Shown: positions 1 through 6,348 of the stretch, piece after piece
Layout of the letters: each line of letters opens with the position of its first letter
Numbering within the stretch: the stretch's first letter is position 1
Made by a program: the position numbers and the translations under genes
Notes under the pieces: generated by a model
Told to the model about the DNA's origin: nothing
The model's database searches: none
Seen by the model: only the letters and a program-made list of their open reading frames with translations
Assembly: GCA_903907185.1 (NCBI GenBank)
Contig: CAIVND010000198.1
Location: forward strand, 1 to 8,133
Direction of reading: 5' to 3'
DNA length: 8,133 nt
Source: an uncultured Acidimicrobiaceae bacterium
GTDB taxonomy: Bacteria; Actinomycetota; Acidimicrobiia; Acidimicrobiales; Bog-793

Positions 1-183
1 ACCGAGATCACCGCGACAACAACGGGGGAGTTACTCACGATCGCCACCGCGCAGTTCGGCGCTGATTTTGCCGCCATCGTTGAACGGTCTCGCGTCTGGG
101 TGAATGGCGAGACCGCCCGTGATGATCATCCACTGCTTGCCAGTGATGAGGTCGCTGTTCTACCCCCCGTCTCTGGGGGCTAG
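1..183 (+). CDS. moaD: MoaD, small subunit of molybdopterin synthase (3' end only)
   Basis: The last 60 codons of a gene whose start lies left of the window. MoaD is a ubiquitin-like sulfur carrier: its C-terminal Gly-Gly is adenylated and thiocarboxylated, and it then donates sulfur through MoaE to cyclic pyranopterin monophosphate to make molybdopterin. Seen here is the typical MoaD tail, with a segment reading VWVNGETA, then DEVAVLPPVSGG and the stop. The terminal Gly-Gly directly before TAG is the functional hallmark of the family. ThiS shares the Gly-Gly, but the LPPVSGG ending and the flanking Moco genes favour MoaD. The gene ends 14 bases before the end of the convergent mog/moaB-like gene. 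The N-terminal part is not visible. Confidence 0.9.
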   Translation, partial: TEITATTTGELLTIATAQFGADFAAIVERSRVWVNGETARDDHPLLASDEVAVLPPVSGG

Positions 184-200
184 CTCACACGATCGAGCTA
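181..200. terminator. Inverted repeat carrying both convergent stop codons
   Basis: A perfect 6-base inverted repeat, TAGCTC at 181-186 and GAGCTA at 195-200, with an 8-base loop. The left arm begins with the TAG stop of moaD, and the right arm on the minus strand begins with the TAG stop of the mog/moaB-like gene. It could form a small hairpin between converging transcripts. There is no U-tract on either side, so a role as an intrinsic terminator is only a possibility. Confidence 0.3.
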
Positions 201-704
201 AATGGTGTGGTGTTCGCTGCTCGGTGAACTTGCGTGAGGGTGCGGATTGGCGCCGGCAAGCAGCTCTAAGGCATGGGGTACGACGTCGAGCACGGCGCCC
301 AAGCACTGCACTGCACCTTTGGGCGATCCGGGTGTATTCAAGATAAGTGCACGGCCAATTGTTCCTGCCATCGACCTTGAGAGTCGCCCGAGAGGATCGA
401 CGAGACGCATCGCCTCGGCCATCCCGGGTGCCTCGCGATCGATCGCTAAGCGTGTTCCCTCGGGGGTGAGGTCTCGTTGACCGAACCCCGTTCCACCGGT
501 GGTGACAATCAGACCGGCAAAATCCGCCGCCAGCTGGGTGAGCGCACCGGCAACCGAGTCGACGCCATCTTCGACCGCTAGCTGTTCAACCACGAGGTAC
601 TTCGACGATTCGAGTAGCTCGCGAACCGCCTCTCCGCCACGGTCCGTTGCATGACCATGGGCGACCGAGTCAGAGACGGTGAGGATCTTTGCCAAAGCTG
701 CCAT
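198..704 (-). CDS. MogA/MoaB-family molybdopterin adenylyltransferase
   Basis: A 168-residue cytoplasmic protein of the MogA/MoaB fold (MoCF_biosynth domain). In bacteria this family activates molybdopterin by adenylation with Mg-ATP, giving MPT-AMP, the substrate of MoeA. Visible motifs are ILTVSDS (7-13), TTGGTGFGQRDLTPEG (68-83) with the Asp and Glu expected for MPT and metal binding, EAPGMAEAMR (91-100), SRSMAGT (109-115) and ILNTPGSPKG (121-130). Length matches the usual 160-190. The C-terminal tail after residue 150 is rich in His, Pro and Ser and looks disordered. It is transcribed against the rest of the Moco genes: convergent with moaD and divergent from xdhC. No strong Shine-Dalgarno precedes the ATG, but the beta strand that follows fits a normal N-terminus. 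MogA and MoaB cannot be separated with certainty by eye, so no symbol is given. Confidence 0.9.
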   Translation of the reverse strand: MAALAKILTVSDSVAHGHATDRGGEAVRELLESSKYLVVEQLAVEDGVDSVAGALTQLAADFAGLIVTTGGTGFGQRDLTPEGTRLAIDREAPGMAEAMRLVDPLGRLSRSMAGTIGRALILNTPGSPKGAVQCLGAVLDVVPHALELLAGANPHPHASSPSSEHHTI

Positions 705-747
705 TGCACAAGCCTAGAGCTGGTGACGAAGCACCGAAGAGATCCAG

Positions 748-777
748 TTCACGGGCGAAGACAATAGAGTGCATAAT
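748..777 (+). promoter_or_regulatory. Possible sigma70-like promoter for xdhC-moaC-moeA
   Basis: TTCACG (748-753) and CATAAT (772-777) with an 18-base spacer match 4/6 and 5/6 positions of the -35 and -10 consensus. They lie about 48 bases upstream of the xdhC start, in the 120-base gap between two divergent genes. The placement is sensible, but it was found by eye only and no transcription start is known. Confidence 0.35.
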
Positions 778-812
778 CAGTGACCGATCGGGCTGACGAA
801 GAGCGATGACGG

Positions 813-819
813 AAGGAGG
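813..819 (+). promoter_or_regulatory. Strong ribosome binding site of xdhC
   Basis: AAGGAGG, a near-perfect Shine-Dalgarno, lies 5 bases before the ATG at 825 and fixes the start of xdhC. It is the only strong site in the three-gene run: moaC and moeA downstream have weak sites and probably depend on translational coupling. Confidence 0.75.
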
Positions 820-824
820 CGATC

Positions 825-2024
825 ATGCTTGAGGTTCTTGGCGACATCGCGCGCTTTCGCGAGGAGGGAATCCGCCTCTGTATCGCACGTGTCGTACAGG
901 TTGAAGGATCTGGGCCACGTGACCCCGGCGCCACGATGGTGGTAAGCGAAGATGGACGCGTCGCTGGATCCGTTTCGGGAGGTTGTGTCGAGGGTGCAGT
1001 AGTCGCCGAGGCGCTTGAGGTGCTCTCGTCGAGAGAGCCGAAGTTGGTGCGTTACGGCTACTCCGATGATGAGGCCTTTGCTGTTGGACTCACCTGCGGA
1101 GGGATCATCACGATCTTCTGCGCTCCGGAGCTGCCAGCGGTGTTCGATGCGTTCACTGCCTCGGTCGCTGACGGTGAACCCTGTGCCCTTGCGACGGTCA
1201 TTGCGATCGACCCAACTGAGGTCACCCAACGTCTCGAAGGTCGAGCGGGTGCGAATCCATGCATCGTTGACCCACGAGATCTTCGAGAGCTCACCACCCT
1301 CGGTGCCACCGTGCTCCTCAAAGCAGATGGTGCTGTTGTCGGCAGCCTTGGCGATCTTGTGCTCGATGAGCTCGTTGGACGCGACGGGATGGGCGTGATC
1401 TCTTCGGGACAGTCGGTCATCCGGCACTACGGCAAGAAGGGTGAGGCCGTGGGATCAGAGCTCTCGGTCTTTTACGAGTCCTTTACTCCCGCCCCAAAGA
1501 TGGTGATCTTCGGCGCGGTGGATTTCACCGCCGCTCTTGTAAAGGTTGCAAAAGTTCTTGGCTATGAGGTAACCGTCTGCGATGCACGAGCTCCCTTTGC
1601 AACGAAAGCGAGATTCCCCCAAGCAGACCAGATCATCGTCGATTGGCCGCACCGTTATCTCGAGAGCGTCGGAGCCGCACTTGGAGAACGGGATGCGATC
1701 TGCGTGCTCACCCACGACGCAAAGTTCGATGTGCCGGCACTTGTAGGTGCGCTCGCGACCAAGGCCGGTTACATCGGTGCGATGGGCTCGCGCCGAACGC
1801 ACCGCGAGCGCGTGGATCGACTGAGTGAGGCGGGTGTGACCGAGGAGCAGCTTGGCCGGATCATGTCGCCAATCGGACTCGACCTCGGGTCAAGGACACC
1901 AGAGGAGACGGCGATCTCGATCTGTGCCGAGATCATCGCCAATCAGACGGGGCATGATCCCGTCTCACTCAGTGACGGGGACGGCCCCATCCACGGCAGG
2001 TCGAAGGGTTTAGTGTCGAATTGA
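825..2024 (+). CDS. xdhC: XdhC/CoxI family molybdenum cofactor chaperone
   Basis: A 399-residue XdhC-family protein. Family members bind Moco, protect it during sulfuration, and hand it to molybdenum hydroxylases such as xanthine dehydrogenase or CO dehydrogenase. The N-terminal XdhC/CoxI domain shows GSGPRDPGATM (28-38), GSVSGGCVEG (48-57) and LTCGG (89-93), where the two conserved cysteines sit. A linker follows, then a C-terminal Rossmann domain (about 226-372) with VIFGAVDFTAALVKVAK (227-243), VTVCDAR (249-255), GYIGAMGSRRTH (315-326) and PIGLDLGSRTPEE (349-361). The loop reads FGAVDF instead of the more familiar FGAGHxG glycine-rich form. Residues after about 375 look disordered. It overlaps moaC at TTGA, so the two are probably cotranslated. 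No molybdoenzyme gene is in the window, so the client is unknown. Confidence 0.9.
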   Translation: MLEVLGDIARFREEGIRLCIARVVQVEGSGPRDPGATMVVSEDGRVAGSVSGGCVEGAVVAEALEVLSSREPKLVRYGYSDDEAFAVGLTCGGIITIFCAPELPAVFDAFTASVADGEPCALATVIAIDPTEVTQRLEGRAGANPCIVDPRDLRELTTLGATVLLKADGAVVGSLGDLVLDELVGRDGMGVISSGQSVIRHYGKKGEAVGSELSVFYESFTPAPKMVIFGAVDFTAALVKVAKVLGYEVTVCDARAPFATKARFPQADQIIVDWPHRYLESVGAALGERDAICVLTHDAKFDVPALVGALATKAGYIGAMGSRRTHRERVDRLSEAGVTEEQLGRIMSPIGLDLGSRTPEETAISICAEIIANQTGHDPVSLSDGDGPIHGRSKGLVSN

Positions 2025-2503
2025 CTGCGAGTGAGCAGTTCACGCACTTTGACTCCAACGGAAATGCCGTCATGGTGGATGTCACCGGAAAAGCGGTGAC
2101 CGATCGACGGGCGATTGCGACCTGTCGGGTCATCAACGCAGTAGCTCCTGGTGAGTTATTTATCGAACATGGCGAGGACCCGGTCATCACCGCGGCGCGC
2201 ATCGCCGGACTGGGTGGAGCGAAGCAGACCTCCCGTTTGATCCCGCTCTGTCACCCGATTGCACTGAGTGCACTTGACCTTACCTTTGGGCTTAGTGATG
2301 AGGCGATCGTCGTCGAGGCCATCGCAGAGACGTCGGGTGAGACGGGTGTGGAGATGGAGGCACTTGCTGCGTGCGCGGTCGCTGCTCTCTCGCTTGTCCA
2401 CTCGCTAGGTCCTACCAGTCCAACCATTGCGATCGATGGTCTTCAACTTCGCGAGAAGAGTGGTGGACGCTCAGGACTGTGGCAGCGTAACCAATTAGCC
2501 TGA
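2021..2503 (+). CDS. moaC: MoaC-like cyclic pyranopterin monophosphate synthase, catalytic residues altered
   Basis: A 160-residue MoaC-fold protein. MoaC converts 3',8-cH2GTP, the product of MoaA, into cyclic pyranopterin monophosphate. Family features seen are FTHFDSNGNAVMVDVTGKAV (7-26), AARIAGLGGAKQTSRLIPLC (58-77) followed by H78, GETGVEMEALAA (106-117) and KSGGRSG (146-152). The start is a TTG whose last two bases belong to the xdhC stop. The N-terminus it gives aligns well with E. coli MoaC, while the next in-frame ATG (2072) would remove conserved residues. The oddity is in the active site. Against E. coli MoaC (recalled), K51 falls on E52, D128 on H127 and K131 on G130, while H77 and the GVEMEA glutamates are kept. 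The usual YDMxKA segment reads VHSLGP here. The protein may be inactive, divergent or repurposed. The fold assignment is firm; the activity is not. Confidence 0.88.
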   Translation: MTASEQFTHFDSNGNAVMVDVTGKAVTDRRAIATCRVINAVAPGELFIEHGEDPVITAARIAGLGGAKQTSRLIPLCHPIALSALDLTFGLSDEAIVVEAIAETSGETGVEMEALAACAVAALSLVHSLGPTSPTIAIDGLQLREKSGGRSGLWQRNQLA

Positions 2504-2507
2504 GACC

Positions 2508-3719
2508 ATGATCTCCCTTGAAGAGGCTCAGCGCATCGTTCGCGACGGCTGTTCGCCTCGCAGACCAGTCGAGGTCTTGCTCCGGGATGCGCTTGGATGT
2601 GTCCTTGCTCAAGATGTTGTTGCACACGAGGCAATACCGCCCTTTGCCAACAGCTCTATGGATGGCTATGCGTTGATCAGTGCCGATACCACTAAAGCCC
2701 CCGTGCACCTTCGAGTCACCGGCGAGATTCCTGCCGGCACGGTTGCAACGGACAGGGTGCTCGACGGCCAAGCGATGCGCATCATGACTGGTGCTCCGAT
2801 GCCGCTTGGTGCCGACGCAGTGGTGATGGTGGAGGAGACGTCGATCGACGGTAGCGACGTGGTCATCGAAACCGTCGCGCGGCCGGGACAGTTTGTCCGA
2901 AATGTTGGCGACGACGTCGCGATCGGTGACACCGTTCTTCGCTCGGGGACGGTTCTTCGTCCCGCTCACCTTGGGGTCCTCGCAGCGCTTGGCGAACAGC
3001 GCGTCTTGGTATTTCCAAAGATCGTGATCGGTATCTTGTCGAGTGGCGACGAACTTGTCGAGGATGGTTCGCCCTTAGCACCCGGGCAGATCCGTGAGGC
3101 CAACAAAGAGCTGTTGATGGCGCTCGTTGAACGGACAAATGCCACGCCGCTCAATCTGGGTCTGGTCCGCGATACGGAGGAGGAGTTGGAGGCAGCGTTT
3201 ATGGATGCACTTGGTCGCTGTGATGCGTTGGTGACCTCCGGTGGAGTCTCAATGGGTGACTACGACCTCGTAAAGGCGACCCTTGATCGACTTGGTGAGA
3301 TGCAGTGGATGCAGATCGCGATCCAGCCAGCGAAGCCCTTTGCCTTTGGCCTGCTTGGTGATGGCGAAGAGAAGATGCCGGTCTTTGGCCTTCCCGGAAA
3401 CCCGGTCTCATCGATGGTCAGCTTTGAACTCATCGCTCGGCCAGCGATCAAAAAGATGATGGGACACACCGAACTTGACCGAACGTTGGTCTCCGCGATT
3501 GCCGACACCCCGCTTCGCCGCCGAGCTGGAGATGGCAAGATCAACTGGCAGCGAGTGGTCGCACAGTTTGCCAGTGACGGACGCCTTCACGTCGCGAGCA
3601 CCGGTGCACAGGGCTCGCATCAACTTGCGAACAGCGCTTCGGCAAATGGCCTTGTTCGACTCGAGGACGGTCCGGGGGTCGAGCCCGGCGATGAGGTGGG
3701 GGTACTTCTCCTTGATTGA
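2508..3719 (+). CDS. moeA: MoeA, molybdopterin molybdenumtransferase
   Basis: A 403-residue protein of normal MoeA length. It inserts molybdate into adenylated molybdopterin, releasing AMP and giving active Moco. Visible motifs in order are PPFANSSMDGYAL (44-56), MTGAPMPLGADAVVMVEE (93-110), NVGDDVAIGD (132-141), ILSSGDELVEDG (176-187), TSGGVSMGDYDLVK (243-256) with the Mg/MPT acidic residues, QPAKPFAFG (273-281), FGLPGNPVSSMVSFE (293-307) and the domain IV motif TGAQGSHQLANSASANGLV (365-383). The gene begins 4 bases after the moaC stop and has no clear Shine-Dalgarno, which suggests translational coupling. All expected blocks are intact, so this step of the pathway should work. GlpR- or MogA-type fusions seen in some actinobacteria are absent. 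Confidence 0.95.
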   Translation: MISLEEAQRIVRDGCSPRRPVEVLLRDALGCVLAQDVVAHEAIPPFANSSMDGYALISADTTKAPVHLRVTGEIPAGTVATDRVLDGQAMRIMTGAPMPLGADAVVMVEETSIDGSDVVIETVARPGQFVRNVGDDVAIGDTVLRSGTVLRPAHLGVLAALGEQRVLVFPKIVIGILSSGDELVEDGSPLAPGQIREANKELLMALVERTNATPLNLGLVRDTEEELEAAFMDALGRCDALVTSGGVSMGDYDLVKATLDRLGEMQWMQIAIQPAKPFAFGLLGDGEEKMPVFGLPGNPVSSMVSFELIARPAIKKMMGHTELDRTLVSAIADTPLRRRAGDGKINWQRVVAQFASDGRLHVASTGAQGSHQLANSASANGLVRLEDGPGVEPGDEVGVLLLD

Positions 3720-3841
3720 TCGTTCTACGCCTTTTGAAGTTGGCTGTACTCGACGGATCCCGCTTGCGGAGGGTAGATCGTGGTAGATAGGTTCGAAAGA
3801 TATTTAGGTCAACTCGAGACGTCGCCAGCTGAGGGAGTGTC

Positions 3842-4597
3842 ATGTCGGTAGTGCCAGATTTTTATGAGGGCCAAACGCGTGCGGAGCGCATCGCCCAGCT
3901 TGTCGATCGAGAGGACTACTTCTTTCACAAGATCGAGCTGCCAAATGGCATCGTGACGCCAGGGTGGTCAGATCCAAAGAACGAAAAGCTTCCGCACTAT
4001 GGACTGCCCGAGGACATGACTGGCATGCGAGTCCTAGACATCGGCTGTGCCGAGGGCTTCTTCTCCTTTGAGGCAGAGCGCCGTGGAGCCGCTGAGGTCG
4101 TTGCGATCGACTCACATCCTGATGGCGTCCGGCGTTTCAACATCTGTCGTGAGGCACTCGATTCTCGAGTCCAGGCACATCTCACTAGCGTCTATGACAT
4201 CTCCGAGCGCACCTATGGAACCTTTGACCTGGTGATGTTCTTTGGCGTGCTTTACCACCTTCGTAACCCAATTTTGGCGTTGGAGAAGATCTTTAGTGTC
4301 TGTTCAGGAACAACACTGCTCCAGACGGCGAACTTCGAGAATGAGGCGCTCGGGGACAACTCCGCAGCAGAGTTCCATCCCTTTGGGATTGAGAGCGGCC
4401 CGGCTGACAATCGCTCCTTTGACCCGACAGTCTTCTGGGTTCCCAACGCAGCGTGTGTGCGCGATCTCATGTTGCACGTTGGCTTCGTCAACGTCGAGGG
4501 GGGAAACATCTTCCCCGTCGGTGCGGTCTTTCGAGGCGAGGTCCCGACCGCCACAAAGGGAACTCCCCCAGATCAGATGAAAGCGCCTTGGTGCTAG
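3842..4597 (+). CDS. Class I SAM-dependent methyltransferase, CmoB-like/DUF1698 type
   Basis: A 251-residue Rossmann-fold methyltransferase. SAM-binding motif I is MRVLDIGCAEGFFSFEA (62-78), followed by an acidic residue at the end of strand 2 (AIDSHP, D90) and a post-motif region TFDLVMFFGVLYHLRNP (127-143). The N-terminal block FHKIELPNGIVTPGW (28-42) resembles that of CmoB-like/DUF1698 proteins. These include the tRNA cmo5U34 enzyme, but also many uncharacterised methyltransferases in glycan and lipid clusters. The protein is shorter than CmoB (about 320), and no cmoA-like carboxy-SAM synthase is seen, so tRNA modification is not assumed. GAGGGAG at 3831-3837, 4 bases before the ATG, supports the start. 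It lies 122 bases after moeA and 9 bases before a second methyltransferase, probably in one transcript with it. Substrate unknown. Confidence 0.82.
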   Translation: MSVVPDFYEGQTRAERIAQLVDREDYFFHKIELPNGIVTPGWSDPKNEKLPHYGLPEDMTGMRVLDIGCAEGFFSFEAERRGAAEVVAIDSHPDGVRRFNICREALDSRVQAHLTSVYDISERTYGTFDLVMFFGVLYHLRNPILALEKIFSVCSGTTLLQTANFENEALGDNSAAEFHPFGIESGPADNRSFDPTVFWVPNAACVRDLMLHVGFVNVEGGNIFPVGAVFRGEVPTATKGTPPDQMKAPWC

Positions 4598-4606
4598 CGA
4601 CAGCCC

Positions 4607-5380
4607 ATGGTTGATAGCACGCAAGAGGCAGATAACTGGGAGAGCCACTGGGCCTCCTTTGGCGGAGCCGAGCGGGAGAATCCAGGTGTTGATTTCCGGA
4701 CCAACGCCATCATGTCTCACCTCGGAGCACTTGGCCCCACCGATCAGCTGATCGACATTGGCTGTGGTGAGGGCGATCTACTCGTTGATCTGCGCCAGCA
4801 CTATCCATCGACCCATCTTGTTGGCGTAGACATCTCCCAGGAGGGTCTCGATCGTGCAAAGGCCAAGGTCCCTGACGCAGATTTTCTCCAAACCGATCTG
4901 CTTGCCCCCGTACCTGAGCTTCAACGATTCTCTAGGTGGGCAACCCATGGTGTGTGCACCGAGGTTCTTGAGCATCTCGATGACCCCGTTCTTTTTCTTA
5001 AAAACGCACGGTCGCTGTTTATTCCAGGCGCACCCATCGTGGTCACTGTTCCTGCAGGACCTCGCTCGAAGTTCGACCTCTTTATCGGACATCGGCGACA
5101 CTTCACGCCAAAGCGACTGCGATCGGTATTCGACTCCGCAGGGCTTGAGGTGGACTTCATCAGGCGAGCTGGCTTTCCCTTCTTTACGCTTTATCGGCTC
5201 ACGGTGATGATTCGAGGCGACAAAGTTGTCGAAGACGCGAAGGCAAAAAAGACGCAAGATATGGCCAAAAGCGTGCGGGTCGTTCTGGCTGTCTTTCGGG
5301 TGCTCTTCAAGTTCAATCTGGCCTCCTTTCCCGGAGGTTGGCAGCTGATCGCTCGTGTACGAGTGCCTGTTGGCGGATAG
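4607..5380 (+). CDS. Class I SAM-dependent methyltransferase (Methyltransf_11/23 type)
   Basis: A 257-residue protein with a complete small SAM-methyltransferase core. It shows motif I LIDIGCGEGDLLVDL (48-62), the acidic residue of motif II in VGVDIS (D75), a motif III-like VCTEVLEHLDDP (116-127) and VVTVPAG (145-151). A GHRRHFTPKRLRSVF block (161-175), common in ubiE/coq5-like and polysaccharide-associated methyltransferases, follows. The C-terminal part (about 186-242) is hydrophobic and basic, with VRVVLAVFRVLFKF at 223-236, and may touch the membrane. It starts 9 bases after the previous methyltransferase without a clear Shine-Dalgarno, consistent with coupling. The two proteins differ in sequence beyond the shared fold, so this is not a recent duplication. 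Substrate unknown; a lipid or glycolipid target is a guess from the hydrophobic tail. Confidence 0.82.
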   Translation: MVDSTQEADNWESHWASFGGAERENPGVDFRTNAIMSHLGALGPTDQLIDIGCGEGDLLVDLRQHYPSTHLVGVDISQEGLDRAKAKVPDADFLQTDLLAPVPELQRFSRWATHGVCTEVLEHLDDPVLFLKNARSLFIPGAPIVVTVPAGPRSKFDLFIGHRRHFTPKRLRSVFDSAGLEVDFIRRAGFPFFTLYRLTVMIRGDKVVEDAKAKKTQDMAKSVRVVLAVFRVLFKFNLASFPGGWQLIARVRVPVGG

Positions 5381-5387
5381 CAAAACA

Positions 5388-5415
5388 CAACGAGTCCCGC
5401 GGAGCTCGATCGTTG
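5388..5415 (+). terminator. Hairpin after the methyltransferase pair
   Basis: CAACGA (5388-5393) and TCGTTG (5410-5415) form a 6-base stem around a G+C-rich loop that contains CCGCGG, 7 bases after the stop of the second methyltransferase. It sits where a terminator would be expected, but no T-run follows, so it could equally be an mRNA-end stabilising hairpin or chance. Confidence 0.25.
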
Positions 5416-5430
5416 GTGCTGAGTAGGTCG

Positions 5431-5460
5431 TTCGCATCGGTGAGTCGGTGGGCCTAACAT
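5431..5460 (+). promoter_or_regulatory. Possible promoter of the F420-dependent oxidoreductase gene
   Basis: TTCGCA (5431-5436) and TAACAT (5455-5460) with an 18-base spacer, 43 bases upstream of the ATG at 5504. Each hexamer matches 4/6 consensus positions, so this is a weak by-eye call. Confidence 0.2.
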
Positions 5461-5492
5461 CGCTGGAGCACATCTGGTGCGAGCAATCTTTT

Positions 5493-5498
5493 GGGAGG
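5493..5498 (+). promoter_or_regulatory. Ribosome binding site that decides the 5504 start
   Basis: GGGAGG lies 5 bases before the ATG at 5504. A longer reading from GTG at 5477 would bury this site inside the coding region and add nine residues with no family resemblance, so the ATG is preferred. Confidence 0.65.
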
Positions 5499-5503
5499 GT
5501 GCA

Positions 5504-5962
5504 ATGCCGCTGCGCGAGGACTTCGACGACACGCAATTGTTTAATGAGGCAACTGCTAAGGAGCTACGCGAGACCGGTGATGTCACCGGTGATTTTGCCG
5601 GCCGCAACCTGTTGATCTTGACGACCACCGGCGCAAAGAGTGGCAAGCCGCATATGACCCCGCTGGGCTACACCGTGCTCAATGGACGGATCCTTGTCTC
5701 GGCTGGTGCGGGTGGAGCCGATAAGCACCCCGCTTGGTACTACAACCTCCTCGCGAATCCCGAGGTTCAAGTTGAGATCCCGACAGCCTTTACCGCACGG
5801 GCCACAGTGACTGAGGGCGAGGAGCGCGAGGCGATCGCTGCCGAGCGCATCAAGACAAACGCGGGTTTCCGTCGGAACCAGTCGAAGACGACTCGGAAGA
5901 TTCCACTCATCTGGCTTGATCCAATCGATCCCACTCTTGAGCTTTCACACAAAGTTGTTTGA
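5504..5962 (+). CDS. Deazaflavin (F420)-dependent nitroreductase/quinone reductase family protein
   Basis: A 152-residue protein of the Ddn-like split beta-barrel family, which binds reduced coenzyme F420 and reduces quinones or nitro compounds in actinobacteria. The family signature is clear: LILTTTGAKSGKPHMTPLGY (37-56), in which the T-G-x-K-S-G stretch contacts the F420 phosphate, then ILVSAGAGGADKHPAWYYNL (63-82) and ANPEVQVEI (84-92). Length agrees with the usual 140-160. The C-terminal stretch (about 108-152) is less typical of mycobacterial Ddn; it lacks the usual YQ-rich segment and instead has FRRNQSKTTRKIPLIWLDP (122-140). No N-terminal membrane anchor is seen. The gene has its own Shine-Dalgarno and a 123-base gap upstream, so it is probably a separate unit. 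Physiological substrate unknown. It implies that the host makes F420. Confidence 0.88.
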   Translation: MPLREDFDDTQLFNEATAKELRETGDVTGDFAGRNLLILTTTGAKSGKPHMTPLGYTVLNGRILVSAGAGGADKHPAWYYNLLANPEVQVEIPTAFTARATVTEGEEREAIAAERIKTNAGFRRNQSKTTRKIPLIWLDPIDPTLELSHKVV

Positions 5963-6133
5963 AGGCAAGTAGCGACGGCTTCACTCTCGGTTGAGTGAAC
6001 CGAACAGCTTTGCGAGGTCGATGACGTTTGTGGGCACCATGGTTCCCATGGCGGTTCCGTGGGCTCGCGTCTGTCTCGTGGTTCTCTAGCTCCACGAAGA
6101 TGCCGGTCACATAACCGCACATCTTGACGCCGA

Positions 6134-6172
6134 CCTGTCGATCAAGACAGGAGCCACTCGATAGCGATCGAG
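6134..6172. repeat. Two adjacent small hairpins
   Basis: CCTGTC (6134-6139) pairs with GACAGG (6146-6151) around a 6-base loop, and CTCGAT (6157-6162) pairs with ATCGAG (6167-6172) around AGCG. Both stems are perfect and lie 5 bases apart in a non-coding stretch. They could be operators, the end of a transcript, or chance; no T-run follows on either strand. Confidence 0.4.
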
Positions 6173-6341
6173 CTAGCGAACTACTCACTTGTCCACGTGC
6201 GCAACACCTCTGCGTCGAAGCGCCTCGATTGGGAAGTTCGATCCGCCATCGCGCATCGATGGTCGCGGAGATTCCTAAACTGCATCAACCGTGTGAGGAC
6301 CGATCGAGTCGACAAAAGACCGGGATGGATAGTTCGCTTGC

Positions 6342-6348
6342 AAGGAGG
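6342..6348 (+). promoter_or_regulatory. Ribosome binding site that decides the cfa start
   Basis: AAGGAGG stands 6 bases before the ATG at 6355. It marks the true start, although the reading frame stays open back to 6124. The preserved site shows that the 5' end of this broken gene is intact. Confidence 0.75.

Noticed and set aside
777..1427. Long minus-strand reading frames opposite xdhC, and similar ones opposite moeA and the methyltransferases
   Set aside because: They have no domain resemblance, and the plus-strand genes there are unambiguous; these frames are antisense shadows.
3742..3782. Intrinsic terminator after moeA
   Set aside because: Only a 4-base CCGC/GCGG stem with a 2-base loop and no T-run can be seen.
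5477..5503. GTG start for the F420-dependent protein
   Set aside because: It would place the GGGAGG site inside the gene; the ATG at 5504 has correct spacing and gives a normal N-terminus.
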